NCBI RefSeq assembly: GCF_011516945.1
Contig: NZ_WOTH01000003.1
Location: 62,001-126,000 of the forward strand
DNA: 64,000 bases
From: Acetobacter estunensis
GTDB lineage: Bacteria; Pseudomonadota; Alphaproteobacteria; Acetobacterales; Acetobacteraceae
Reading direction: 5' to 3'
Shown: in pieces, positions 54,911-62,992 of the stretch
How positions within the stretch are numbered: the first letter of the stretch is position 1
How the letters are laid out: every line of letters begins with the position of its first letter
Program-made: the position numbers and the translations under genes
Notes under the pieces: model-generated
The model's input: the letters and a program-made list of their open reading frames with translations, nothing else
Databases searched by the model: none
Told to the model about the DNA's origin: nothing

Positions 54911-56071
54911 TTACTCATCGCTCGCCTGTGCAACTTCTTTCCCGCGCTCAGTAAACCACGGACGCATCCGCGCGATGGCCTCACGCACCTGATCGGTCGA
55001 AACGGCGAAGCTGAAGCGCATGAAACGGTGACCATCCACCGGATCGAAATCCACACCCGGTGCCGTGGCGACACCTGTATCGCGCAGAAGCCGTTCGCAG
55101 AAAGTGAGGCTGTCATCGGTCAGGTGACCGATATCGGCATAGATATAGAACGCGCCATCGGGTGGCGCGATGTGGGCCAGCCCCATTTCCGGCAGGGCTT
55201 CGAGCATCAACTCGCGGTTGCGGCGATAGGTCGCCAGATGGGCTTCCAGTTCGTCAGTGCCGTCAAAGGCGGCCAGACCGGCGTGCTGGCTCAGGGAAGA
55301 CGGGGTGAGGAACAGATTGCCCATCCGGGCGCGGGCTGTGTGGATCAGGTTTTCAGGCACGACCAGCCAGCCCAGCCGCCATGGGGCCATGCTGAAATAT
55401 TTGGAGAAGCTGTTCACCACCAGCGCATCGTGTGTGTATTCCAGCGCGCTGTGTGTGGCCTCGGTGTAGGTCAGGCCATGATAGATTTCGTCTGAAATGA
55501 CGCGGATGTTGCGGGCGCGGCACACGTCCATCAGCGCGCGAAATGCGCTGTCGGGCAGGATGGTGCCGGTGGGGTTGGCGGGGCTGGCCACGATCAGGCC
55601 GTCGGGCGCAGGATCGAGTGCGGCCACCATGTCGGCCGTCAGTTGAAAGCGCGTCTCTTCCCCGCAGGGAAGCTCAATCGGCTTCATGTGCAGGGCGCGC
55701 AGCGTGTTGCGATAGGCCACGTAACCGGGACGCGCGAGCGCCACGCGGGCGCCGGGTGTGAAGCAGGAAGTCAGGGCCAGCACGAGCGCGGTGGACGCCC
55801 CATTGGTGAGGATCACCTGCTCGGGTGCAAGAGTGACGCCATACCACTCCAGATAATGCCGGGCGATGCGGGCCTTCAATGGCTCGCTCTCCCAATAACC
55901 CATCGGGTCCGTGGCAAGGATATGCTGGGCGCGGGCTATGGCTTGTGCTGGCGCTGGGGTGGAAGGCTGACCGAATTCCATATGGATGATGCTGCGCCCC
56001 TCAGCCGCCAGCCGATGCGCGAGACTGCTGATGGCGATGGCGTGAAACGGATCGATTTCGGGAACGGTCAT
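54911..56071 (-). CDS. PLP-dependent aminotransferase (class I/II)
   Basis: A 386-residue fold type I aminotransferase from ATG 56069-56071 (MTVPEIDPFH). Landmarks are EFGQPSTPAPAQAI, MGYWESEPLKARIARHYLEWYG, ILTNGASTALVLAL, VASPANPTGT, VISDEIYHGLTY, and the PLP lysine Lys224 in VNSFSKYFSMAPWRLGW. C-terminal arginine motif FMRFSFAVS. Substrate is not certain; aspartate, alanine or aromatic amino acid exchange is likely. The frame continues to 56182 but that part overlaps a terminator and looks nonspecific. It follows fumC. Confidence 0.93.
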   Translation of the reverse strand: MTVPEIDPFHAIAISSLAHRLAAEGRSIIHMEFGQPSTPAPAQAIARAQHILATDPMGYWESEPLKARIARHYLEWYGVTLAPEQVILTNGASTALVLALTSCFTPGARVALARPGYVAYRNTLRALHMKPIELPCGEETRFQLTADMVAALDPAPDGLIVASPANPTGTILPDSAFRALMDVCRARNIRVISDEIYHGLTYTEATHSALEYTHDALVVNSFSKYFSMAPWRLGWLVVPENLIHTARARMGNLFLTPSSLSQHAGLAAFDGTDELEAHLATYRRNRELMLEALPEMGLAHIAPPDGAFYIYADIGHLTDDSLTFCERLLRDTGVATAPGVDFDPVDGHRFMRFSFAVSTDQVREAIARMRPWFTERGKEVAQASDE

Positions 56072-56108
56072 GAACAAAACCTGCGGGCGGCGGGGCGGAA
56101 AACGACGA

Positions 56109-56133
56109 AAGGCGCGTCCGCACGACGCGCCTT
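56109..56133 (-). terminator. Terminator-like hairpin after fumC
   Basis: A perfect 10-bp stem AAGGCGCGTC / GACGCGCCTT with a five-base loop lies 50 bases after the fumC stop and before the aminotransferase. On the minus strand it is followed by TCG rather than a long T-run, though the last two stem bases are T. Confidence 0.65.
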
Positions 56134-56182
56134 GTCTTCCTACCGATGATGGCGGGGCGCGGCCAGAGACCACGCTGTCCAT

Positions 56183-57628
56183 TCAGGCTCCCGCCAAGCC
56201 GTGTCCCACCATATCCTTGGGGTTTACGTAGCGGTTGAACGTCGCCTCATCCACGCCGGAGGCAAGTGCGGCTTCCCGCAGGGTCTCGCCCTTTTCCATG
56301 GCGCGATGGGCGATGGCAGCCGCTTTGTCATAGCCGATGGCGGGGGTGAGCGCCGTGACCAGCATGACCGATTCCTCGACATTGCGGGCGATGCGCTTGC
56401 GGTCAAGTTCCGTGCCTTCCACGGAGAACGTGCGGAAATTGCGGCATCCATCGGCCAGAATGCGGACGGCGTGCAGCACATTCGCGACGATGACAGGGCG
56501 CATCACGTTGAGTTCGAGATTGCCCTGTGCGCCGGCGAAGGCGACGGCGGTGTCATTGCCCATCACCTGTGTGGCGATCATCACCATCGCTTCGCACTGG
56601 GTGGGGTTCACCTTGCCGGGCATGATGGAGGAGCCGGGTTCGTTTTCGGGCAGATGCAACTCGCCCAGACCGCAGCGGGGGCCAGAACCGAGCCAACGCA
56701 TGTCGTTGGCGATCTTCATCAGTGCGACAGCAAGTCCGCGCAGACCGGCGGAGGCGCGAACCATGGCGTCCAGCCCGCCAAGAGCCGCGAATTTGTTGGG
56801 GGCTGTGACGAAAGGTTTGCCTGTCAGCTTTGCGATCTGCTCTGCAATCGCTTTGCCGAAGCCTTGCGGGGCGTTCAGCCCGGTTCCCACAGCCGTGCCG
56901 CCTGCGGCAAGCTGGGCGAGGCCCCCGCGTGAGGCTTTGAGAGCATCCAGCGCATCCTCAAGCTGCTGTGCCCAGCCGGACCACTCCTGCCCGACGGTGA
57001 GCGGCACGGCGTCCTGAAGATGGGTGCGGCCGATCTTCACCACATCCATCCAGCCATCGGCTTTCTTGCGAATGGCGGCGATCAGTTCCTCCACGCGGGG
57101 AAGAAGGGTGTTCTCGATTTCCAGCAGGGTGACGACATGCATGGCGGTGGGGAAGGAGTCGTTACTCGACTGCCCCATGTTCACGTCATCGTTCGGATGG
57201 ACGGGTGTCTTGGACCCGATTTCGCCGCCCAGAAGCTGGATCGCGCGATTGGCGATCACTTCGTTGACGTTCATGTTCGTCTGGGTGCCAGAGCCGGTTT
57301 GCCAGACGAAGAGCGGGAACTCGCTGTCGAGCTTGCCTGCGTGTACTTCGTCGGCCGCGCGGATGATGGCGTCCGCCTTCCATTTCGGCAGGCGCCCGTC
57401 GGCCAGATTTACGAGGGCAGCAGCTTTTTTGACGATGCCGTAGGCACGACAGACTTCGATCGGCATGACATCGCGGCCGATCGAGAAATGGATGAGACTG
57501 CGCTGGGTCTGCGCGCCCCAGTAATGATCGGCCGGCACCTCGATCTTGCCCATCGAGTCACTCTCGGTGCGGTTGCCGGTGGCGTCGATACCGATGGGGA
57601 TGTCGCGCAGGGTGTGGGATTCGCTCAT
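56183..57628 (-). CDS. fumC: Fumarate hydratase, class II
   Basis: A 481-residue iron-free fumarase of the TCA cycle from ATG 57626-57628 ([10 protein letters not shown]), with GGGAGGAAG upstream. Motifs are [58 protein letters not shown] (catalytic histidine), and the fumarase/aspartase signature [16 protein letters not shown] with the catalytic serine. Length normal. The longer frame adds MSGCARHS, not family-like. Confidence 0.98.
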   Translation of the reverse strand: MSESHTLRDIPIGIDATGNRTESDSMGKIEVPADHYWGAQTQRSLIHFSIGRDVMPIEVCRAYGIVKKAAALVNLADGRLPKWKADAIIRAADEVHAGKLDSEFPLFVWQTGSGTQTNMNVNEVIANRAIQLLGGEIGSKTPVHPNDDVNMGQSSNDSFPTAMHVVTLLEIENTLLPRVEELIAAIRKKADGWMDVVKIGRTHLQDAVPLTVGQEWSGWAQQLEDALDALKASRGGLAQLAAGGTAVGTGLNAPQGFGKAIAEQIAKLTGKPFVTAPNKFAALGGLDAMVRASAGLRGLAVALMKIANDMRWLGSGPRCGLGELHLPENEPGSSIMPGKVNPTQCEAMVMIATQVMGNDTAVAFAGAQGNLELNVMRPVIVANVLHAVRILADGCRNFRTFSVEGTELDRKRIARNVEESVMLVTALTPAIGYDKAAAIAHRAMEKGETLREAALASGVDEATFNRYVNPKDMVGHGLAGA

Positions 57629-57701
57629 GTCTTCCTCCCGTATGGAATGGCGGGCGCACCCTGACATTTTTAGACGGGTTGTTGCGAACCTCTCGCGAAA
57701 C

Positions 57702-57733
57702 CGTGACAGCGGAGGAGGTATGCCGCTGTCACG
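57702..57733 (-). terminator. Hairpin after hdeD-like gene
   Basis: An 11-bp perfect stem CGTGACAGCGG / CCGCTGTCACG with a ten-base loop lies about 10 bases after the stop of the HdeD-like gene. On the minus strand GGTTTCG follows; no T-run. Confidence 0.6.
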
Positions 57734-57742
57734 CGGGACGGT

Positions 57743-58297
57743 TCAGAACGTGCGTGTTTCGATGATGGCCGAGCCACGACGCAGGGCGAGGCCGAACTGG
57801 ATCCAGCCCACACCGGCGAAGATCAGTTCGCAGGCGATCAGTGTGCCCACCAGCCATAGTCCTGACCATGGCAGCGTAGCGTAGAGCATGACGCCAATGG
57901 CAAGCGTGGCGAGACCGCCGAGCAGCATCAGCCACCAGCCCGGAAGCATACGGTTCTGGAAGGCGATGACGCAGCGGATTGCGCCACCGATAATCAGGCA
58001 GATGGAGATGAACACCGTGATGACGACGGAGCCTGTGGCGGGTTCCTCGATCAGAAGACCGCCGCCGACGATGTAGAGCACGCCCAGAAGGAGCGTGAAC
58101 AAGAAGCTGCCCCAGTCACGCAATGCGAAAGCATGAACCAGTTGGAACGCGCCTGCGATGATGAACAGGACGCCGAAGATGACGGTGCTGGCGAGCGTGA
58201 CCGAGATGGCGTCGATCCACGCCACGGCTCCCAGAGCGATGCTGGCCAGGCCGAGTAGGACGAAGAGGAGCCAGCGGTTTCCCGCGAGAGTGTTCAT
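57743..58297 (-). CDS. HdeD family (DUF308) membrane protein
   Basis: A 184-residue protein from ATG 58295-58297 (MNTLAGNRWLLFVLLG) with six hydrophobic helices. DUF308/HdeD landmarks are a repeated GL.SI.LG..A pattern (LLGLASIALGAVAW, ISVTLASTVIFGVLFIIAGAFQLVHAF, GVLYIVGGGLLIEEP, RMLPGWWLMLLGGLATLAIG). In enteric bacteria HdeD is an acid-resistance inner membrane protein; a role in acid tolerance in an acetic acid bacterium is plausible but not proven. It is transcribed alone, with a hairpin after it. Confidence 0.9.
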   Translation of the reverse strand: MNTLAGNRWLLFVLLGLASIALGAVAWIDAISVTLASTVIFGVLFIIAGAFQLVHAFALRDWGSFLFTLLLGVLYIVGGGLLIEEPATGSVVITVFISICLIIGGAIRCVIAFQNRMLPGWWLMLLGGLATLAIGVMLYATLPWSGLWLVGTLIACELIFAGVGWIQFGLALRRGSAIIETRTF

Positions 58298-58463
58298 GGA
58301 GAGGAATCCTGTTCGAAAAGTGAAAGGGAGCGTATCCAGATAACGTCCTCTCGGGACATTCGTTCTGGGGCGCACGCAATACACTGCGAATGGTATTTTC
58401 TGATGCGGGAAGCGGCAATGATGTGTCGCATTCCCGCAATGAGTGTGGGCGCCTCGCTTGCTT

Positions 58464-58733
58464 TTAGCGCGGTATGCCGTCGCTCGGATGGGCTGCGCGG
58501 AACAGGGCCCACTCTTCCACCACCTGTCCGTCCGGCAGGTGGCAATAGCCTACCGAGCCGCTGCTTTCCTTGCGGATTTCAAGATGGCCTCCCTGCTTGA
58601 TGCACCAAGCCGAGGCGGGGTTAGGCATACCGATCCGATGTGGGGGATGAGAGGCAGATGCGCAGCCGACGAGAAGGAGGCTGCCGGCCGTTATAAAGAG
58701 AGCGTGGCGCAGAGAGATGGAGGGCAGGGGCAT
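58464..58733 (-). CDS. DUF333 small lipoprotein
   Basis: An 89-residue lipoprotein. Signal peptide with lipobox LLLVGC, then MPNPASAWCIKQGGHLEIRKESSGSVGYCHLPDGQVVEEWALFR, which is the DUF333 pattern NPAS..C...GG.......GG.C.L.DG..CEEW. The cysteines in WCIK and YCHL probably form a disulfide. The family is annotated as putative hemolysin without good support. Ribosome site AAGGAAC. It lies alone between hdeD-like and the spacer at 58.7-59.1 kb. Confidence 0.85.
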   Translation of the reverse strand: MPLPSISLRHALFITAGSLLLVGCASASHPPHRIGMPNPASAWCIKQGGHLEIRKESSGSVGYCHLPDGQVVEEWALFRAAHPSDGIPR

Positions 58734-59097
58734 GAAATTTCGTTCCTTGTGATTACGATAGGGGAGAGGATGACTCGATGTGGGGGGCTATATGTTCAAG
58801 CGTCAATGCTGCCATGTGCCCATGCGGCCCTGTCATGAAAAGGTCATACGTATTTTCTGCGGCTTTCGGCTGGGGGTGGAGGCTATTTGTGCCGTAGGAG
58901 CCGGGAATGCGGCAGGGATATGCCAGATAAGGGGGCGACAGGAGAGCCGATTTCGCTCATGACGTTCCCCCATGGAGAGGACGGAGTAGGACATGTAACG
59001 GCGGTGCCGATCAATGTCTCACTCTGTTACACGGTGGTCATGTTTTGGGCATTTCTCTCCGGCATGTTGCCGCTCAACCACCAGATGGAGATGGTAA
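58734..59097. other. Intergenic region, nothing recognised
   Basis: About 365 bases upstream of the repeat-protein gene. I see no convincing open frame, tRNA, known riboswitch pattern or clear promoter pair. It should include the divergent promoters of the DUF333 gene and the repeat-protein gene. Confidence 0.4.
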
Positions 59098-59400
59098 ATG
59101 AAAAAGGCTTTTCTGCTCGTTGCGGCTCTTGGTTTCGCAGCTCCGCTCGCAGCGCACGCTCAGGACGATAATCAGAACCGTCCGGGTCAGTTCGACGATC
59201 GTGGCGGCCCGCAGGGCGACCACGGTCCGCAGGGCGATCGTGGCATGCAGGGTGGCGAGCACCGCGATGGTGATCGTCGTGACGGTGATCGTCGCGATGG
59301 TGAGCACCGTGAAGGCGATCGTCGCGACGGTGACCGTGGTCAGAACGACCAGTCCGGCGAGCATCACCACAAGCACCACAAAGACGACAACAACAACTGA
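59098..59400 (+). CDS. Exported charged pentapeptide-repeat protein with His-rich tail
   Basis: A 100-residue protein with a clear signal peptide (MKKAFLLVAALGFAAPLAAHA), a 32-residue glycine/glutamine/aspartate-rich segment with GPQGD repeats, then five tandem copies of the pentapeptide [DE][RH]R[DE]G (residues 54-78) and a tail GEHHHKHHKDDNNN. No cysteine. The mature part should be disordered, highly charged and periplasmic. The histidine-rich tail suggests divalent metal binding; this is inference. A gene-end terminator with a UUCG loop follows, so the gene is a single unit. I do not recognise a family. Confidence 0.78.
   Translation: MKKAFLLVAALGFAAPLAAHAQDDNQNRPGQFDDRGGPQGDHGPQGDRGMQGGEHRDGDRRDGDRRDGEHREGDRRDGDRGQNDQSGEHHHKHHKDDNNN
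59257..59331 (+). repeat. 15-base coding repeat, five units
   Basis: Five tandem 15-base units encode EHRDG, DRRDG, DRRDG, EHREG and DRRDG in the exported protein. Units differ at third positions, so the array is not a fresh amplification. Confidence 0.85.
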
Positions 59401-59452
59401 TCTCGTATCAGGAGTGAGGCGTTTTCGGATGCCTCGACTTGTCTGTCAGGAA

Positions 59453-59480
59453 AGGGCGGCTCTTCGGAGCCGTCCTTTTT
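59453..59480 (+). terminator. Intrinsic terminator with UUCG tetraloop
   Basis: A 10-bp stem with one wobble closes on TTCG (stem 59453-59462 and 59467-59476, loop 59463-59466), followed by T at 59476-59480. It terminates the repeat-protein gene and sits just before the psiE stop, so it may serve both strands. Confidence 0.9.
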
Positions 59481-59492
59481 CGTTGGAGTTCC

Positions 59493-60044
59493 TTATCCGT
59501 GTCCGGCATCCTGATGGGGCGGTGTGAGAGGAACGGTTGGCTCGGTGCGGCTCGCCACGCGGATGTCCTGCTCACGGATCAGCCAGTACACCACGCCAAG
59601 CGCCAGAACGGCGGCAGAGAAGGCGAACATCTCGGCTGGATTGACTTCATGCAGGTCGAGAATGATGAATTTCCGCGCTACGGCCAGCAGGGCGATGAGG
59701 ACAATGGTGCGCACGCGCACGACATCCTTGTTGGGAGACAGGCTGATACGCAGCGAACTCTTGAATTCCAGCGCGATGATGACCGTGAAGATATTGCCGA
59801 AAACGGTCTGGAAAGTGGGCATGTCGCCGGGGTCGATCCGTTGCGCCAGAACGAGTTGCCAGACTTCCTTGGTCAGATTCCATGTCGCGAACAGTGTTAC
59901 GAGCATGATGAGGGCCGTCAGCACGAGCATGATGGCCAGTTCGAATCCCTCGTAGAGATTCATCTCAAGAAAATTTTTCCGAAGGCGCGTAGCTTCGCGC
60001 GTGAACGGATCGCCGGGGCCACGCGGTTCATCTTGCGCTGACAT
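59493..60044 (-). CDS. psiE: PsiE family membrane protein
   Basis: A 183-residue protein with four hydrophobic helices: GFELAIMLVLTALIMLVTLFATW, TVFGNIFTVIIALEFKSSL, VRTIVLIALLAVARKFIIL and FAFSAAVLALGVVYWLIRE. The conserved LEFK..L and VARKFI.LD motifs fit the phosphate-starvation-inducible PsiE family (DUF2127-type). Function is unknown; it is inner-membrane. Ribosome site AAGGGAAAG. It is convergent with the repeat-protein gene and shares its terminator. Confidence 0.85.
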   Translation of the reverse strand: MSAQDEPRGPGDPFTREATRLRKNFLEMNLYEGFELAIMLVLTALIMLVTLFATWNLTKEVWQLVLAQRIDPGDMPTFQTVFGNIFTVIIALEFKSSLRISLSPNKDVVRVRTIVLIALLAVARKFIILDLHEVNPAEMFAFSAAVLALGVVYWLIREQDIRVASRTEPTVPLTPPHQDAGHG

Positions 60045-60169
60045 CGCTTTCCCTTTTTCATATTCAGGCAGAAGGTATCGGCATTCTTAACATGAAACGG
60101 ATGCGCGAGGCGGTGAATGACGACAGCCGTCCAAGGCTTTTCTGTTCGTGGATCGAAAAAGGAAGAATC

Positions 60170-60424
60170 ATGAAACAGCACAAGGTCATGCTTGGTGAGC
60201 AGGTGCTGTATCAGGCAGCGCAGCTTTCTCATGCCGAAAGATTTGCTGCGGCCCGACGGGCGGAAGGTCTGGCATGTCATGTCGTGCCCGACACGACGCA
60301 GGCAAATCGGCCTGCGCGGATCAATCCTCTGACGGGCAAGCCAAGGCGGATGCGTGCAAAGGGAATCATCAGGGTCCCTGGCCCGTGCGGTGAGGATGCG
60401 GACATAAAAAAACCGCCTCAATGA
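60170..60424 (+). CDS. Small hypothetical protein
   Basis: An 84-residue basic protein (from ATG 60170, MKQHKVMLGEQVLYQAAQL, with AAAGGAAG upstream). The longer frame from 60092 has poorer composition. It contains SHAERFAAARRAEGLACHVVP and RINPLTGKPRRMRAKGI, rich in Arg and Lys; nucleic acid binding is possible. No family recognised. It is followed by a terminator shared with a minus-strand gene. Confidence 0.6.
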   Translation: MKQHKVMLGEQVLYQAAQLSHAERFAAARRAEGLACHVVPDTTQANRPARINPLTGKPRRMRAKGIIRVPGPCGEDADIKKPPQ

Positions 60425-60435
60425 GACGGTTTTTC
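60406..60435. terminator. Bidirectional intrinsic terminator
   Basis: AAACCGCCTC pairs with GAGACGGTTT around a three-base loop with one mismatch. It has A-run upstream and T-run downstream (plus strand), so it acts on both strands: the 60170 gene and the 60456 gene. Confidence 0.82.
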
Positions 60436-60455
60436 GGCTCAAACCCGAAGTGATT

Positions 60456-60623
60456 TCAGGTGGACGGGAATTGTTCCTTGCTCCGCAAGTCGGCAAGGGT
60501 GCGTTCGGCTTCGGTCTGATCGGTGAAGGAGCGGATCAGTGTGTCTTCGTGGTAGATTTCCCACCGAACAGTTTTGCCGCCCGTGTCCTTGATTTCCTCA
60601 ATGCGATATTCGCTCATCGTCAT
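60456..60623 (-). CDS. Small acidic hypothetical protein (55 aa)
   Basis: A gene shorter than usual cut-offs, read directly on the minus strand: ATG 60621-60623, TGA 60456-60458. The protein starts MTMSEYRIEEIKDTGGKTV and holds RWEIYHEDTLIRSFTDQTEAE and ADLRSKEQF. The pattern strand-strand-helix and acid/base balance suggest a folded mini-protein. I do not recognise a family. An inner ATG at 60615-60617 is also possible. The bidirectional terminator follows. Confidence 0.68.
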   Translation of the reverse strand: MTMSEYRIEEIKDTGGKTVRWEIYHEDTLIRSFTDQTEAERTLADLRSKEQFPST

Positions 60624-60687
60624 GTCCTTCGTGGATGGAAACGGTTTTTGCGGCTCTCAGAGCAGAGAGACGTGGCGCGTGTGAACG

Positions 60688-61005
60688 TCAGTTTCCCGTA
60701 AAGAAGTGCTTGGTGTCTTTTGTCGCATTTGAGCCCCACTGTCCGATTTTGTGGCCCGTGTGCGAACCCCATTGTCCCACGTTATGGGTGGTGTGGCTTC
60801 CCCATGTGCCGATCTTCTTTCCGGTCTTTTCGCTCCATTTGGTGGTGGAATGTGCGGCATTCACCGTTCCATTGCGAACGGTTTTCCATCCTTTTTCAGT
60901 GGATTGGCAGACTCCGGATGTGCAGGATTGTGTTTCCGCAGCGAGTATCGGCTGACTCGCAGTCAGAGCGACTCCGGCAATAAGGAGGGCGAAGAGCTTG
61001 TTCAT
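60688..61005 (-). CDS. Exported protein with three 11-residue WGSH repeats
   Basis: A 105-residue protein from ATG 61003-61005 with AGGAAAG upstream and a signal peptide MNKLFALLIAGVALTASQPILA. The mature part has two cysteines (SCTSGVC) that may form a small disulfide loop, then three tandem 11-residue units (KIGTWGSHTTH, NVGQWGSHTGH, KIGQWGSNATK, residues 64-96) and a short KDTKHFFTGN end. No known family. The Trp-Gly-Ser-His pattern with basic residues could make a carbohydrate- or lipid-contacting periplasmic repeat; that is speculation. Confidence 0.78.
   Translation of the reverse strand: MNKLFALLIAGVALTASQPILAAETQSCTSGVCQSTEKGWKTVRNGTVNAAHSTTKWSEKTGKKIGTWGSHTTHNVGQWGSHTGHKIGQWGSNATKDTKHFFTGN
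60718..60816 (-). repeat. 33-base coding repeat, three units
   Basis: Three adjacent 33-base units encode the 11-residue repeat of the exported protein. Units share TGGGGNTCNCA-like cores but differ at several positions. Confidence 0.8.
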
Positions 61006-61374
61006 CGGGTCTTTCCTCGGCAGACGTGTGGGACACGGTGCTTGCGCGAGAGGGTTATAACCTTCTGGACCCGGGAGGGGATCAAGGTGGATGCAAGCCA
61101 ACCTTGTCATTTTCGCTTATGAAGCGGGGCGTTCTACCAAACGTGGGCGGAATACCTGTTCGAACCGAAGTGAACGGCCGATAGAACGATATTTTCAGGA
61201 GAAAGACGGTGGTTCCCGAAGTAGGAAGGAAACCTGCGTCTCTTAATGTCTCTGGAAGCGTCAAGAATCGTTATAAAATACAGTGAGTTGTCATATTCAT
61301 TATCTCTGTACTTCTCGCCGCGACTCTGCTAAACGCATGTTTTAAGAGGGGCAAAAAGAGGGGCGGATAAGGTT
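61006..61374. other. Left border of the mobile region, with a direct repeat before the integrase gene
   Basis: About 370 bases without a supported gene, including the promoters of the WGSH-repeat gene and the integrase. AAGAGGGGC occurs twice in tandem (61344-61352 and 61356-61364) just before the integrase start and could be an integrase-binding or core site. I looked for a tRNA or tmRNA 3-prime end, the usual P4-type target, and saw none in this stretch. Confidence 0.5.
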
Positions 61375-62589
61375 ATGAGTCGGCTTGCACCAAACCGTTT
61401 AACGGCCAGACAGATCACAGCCCACAAAGAGGGTGATCTGTGTGACGGTGGGAACCTCTGGCTGGTCGTTCGTGGCGCATCCCGGATATGGACCTTCCGC
61501 TATAAAAGCCCCGTTACCGACAAACGCAGGGAGATGAGCCTCGGGTCTGGCTATGACATATCTCTGGCCGAGGCCCGTATGCTCGCATCGGACGCACGAC
61601 GCCAGCTTAACCAGAAGGTTGATCCACTGGAGCAGCGTCAGAGCGAAAACGCTATCAGAAAGCGAGAGGCGGGCATCTCATTCCGTGATGTGGCTGAGCG
61701 ATACATCTCCGACCAAGCGGCTGGCTGGCGTGATCCACTGCGTCCGAAGAACTGGCGGCGGTCATTGGAACTGCATGCCTATGACCTGATTGGTGATAAG
61801 CCCGTCGCCAAGATCGAGACTGGCGACATCCTTTCCATTCTTCGCCCGATCTGGGTGGAGAAGACGGAAACCGCGGACAAGCTCCGTGGTCGGATGGAGC
61901 GCATTCTCGACTACGCTCGCACCCATGGCTGGAGGGCAGGCGAGAACCCAGCACGATGGAAAGGCCACATTTCCGCGATTCTCCCCAAGCCCTCGAATGT
62001 TTCCAAGGTGGAGCACCACAAGGCCATTGATCGTAAAGATATTGGGCGTGTGATGGCCGCTCTGGCCGAATCTCAGGGAATGGCCGCCAAGGCCGTACGC
62101 TTCACCTGTCTGACTGCTGGCCGGTCTGGAGAAGCTCGCAACGCAACATGGTCAGAGATCGACCTGAACGCCCGTATGTGGACGATCCCGGCGCACCGGA
62201 TGAAGATGGGGAAAGAGCACCGCGTCCCTCTGTCTGACGGCGCTGTGGCCGTTCTGCAGGAGGTCTTGCCTCTACGTGATGAGCGTGCCGGTGATCTGGT
62301 GTTTCCCGGCCAGAAGCGAGCCAAGCCGTTGTCAGACGTAGCTCTATCGAAGGCGCTTCATATTGCAGCGGGCACGAAGGACGTCACCGTCCATGGCCTG
62401 CGGTCCACGTTCCGCGACTGGGCGGCCGAAGAGACGGATTACCCCAGCGAAGTGGCTGAGATGGCGCTGGCGCACGCCATCAGCAACAAGGTCGAAGCCG
62501 CTTATCGACGTGGGGATCTGTTCGAGAAGCGGCGGGAGATGATAGAGACGTGGTATTATTACACTAAATTCATTTCAACCAAATGTTAA
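61375..62589 (+). CDS. P4-type tyrosine recombinase (integrase)
   Basis: A 404-residue site-specific recombinase with the DUF4102 N-terminal arm-binding domain (LTARQITAHKEGDLCDGGNLWLVV, SLAEARMLASDAR), a core-binding domain and the catalytic domain: Arg in LTAGRSGEARNATW, Lys in HRMKMGKEHRVPLS, HGLRSTFRDW, His in LAHAISNKVEAAYRRG. The tyrosine nucleophile is Tyr in AAYRRGDLF. It inserts or excises a genomic island, usually at a tRNA gene. It marks the left end of the mobile region and the genes to its right show altered composition. Complete length. Confidence 0.95.
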   Translation: MSRLAPNRLTARQITAHKEGDLCDGGNLWLVVRGASRIWTFRYKSPVTDKRREMSLGSGYDISLAEARMLASDARRQLNQKVDPLEQRQSENAIRKREAGISFRDVAERYISDQAAGWRDPLRPKNWRRSLELHAYDLIGDKPVAKIETGDILSILRPIWVEKTETADKLRGRMERILDYARTHGWRAGENPARWKGHISAILPKPSNVSKVEHHKAIDRKDIGRVMAALAESQGMAAKAVRFTCLTAGRSGEARNATWSEIDLNARMWTIPAHRMKMGKEHRVPLSDGAVAVLQEVLPLRDERAGDLVFPGQKRAKPLSDVALSKALHIAAGTKDVTVHGLRSTFRDWAAEETDYPSEVAEMALAHAISNKVEAAYRRGDLFEKRREMIETWYYYTKFISTKC

Positions 62590-62724
62590 GAGCGCAATGC
62601 TCAATATGTGTTGTCAAGAAGATTTTTCATCCGTAGTTTGTTTGACGACACGATTATCGATTCACGTTTGGTATCGCATGTCAAGGTGTTCTTGTTTTGT
62701 TGTTGCGTTCTTAGGGGAGATGTC

Positions 62725-62925
62725 ATGGAAGTGTTGGATTACGGGGCTTTAGTCGACCGTGCTCGCAAGCACGTTATGACCTCGTCAGAGAAGCGGTTGC
62801 AGCGAGTCAGTTTGGTAATGGGGCTTCGGGGAGAGGGGTCTACACTTACGCGAGAAATTGTTGGAGAGGTTTTAGATACTGTAGAAGGGTATGGTGACGA
62901 AGAACACTCAGCATCCCGCGAATAA
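62725..62925 (+). CDS. Small hypothetical protein of the island
   Basis: A 66-residue protein from ATG 62725 (MEVLDYGALVDRARKH), with AGGGGAG upstream. The upstream frame from 62608 is poor. It has a central basic helix MTSSEKRLQRVSLVMG and an acidic end. An intrinsic terminator follows 30 bases after the stop. No family recognised; small regulatory or phage proteins have this size. Confidence 0.6.
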   Translation: MEVLDYGALVDRARKHVMTSSEKRLQRVSLVMGLRGEGSTLTREIVGEVLDTVEGYGDEEHSASRE

Positions 62926-62955
62926 TTAATAATATTGATTGTACCCATATGTTTG

Positions 62956-62980
62956 GAGGCCCGTGGGGCCTCTTTTTTTT
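62956..62980 (+). terminator. Intrinsic terminator
   Basis: GAGGCCC (62956-62962), loop GTG, GGGCCTC (62966-62972), then eight T. Confidence 0.92.
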
Positions 62981-62992
62981 GAGGAATTTTCG

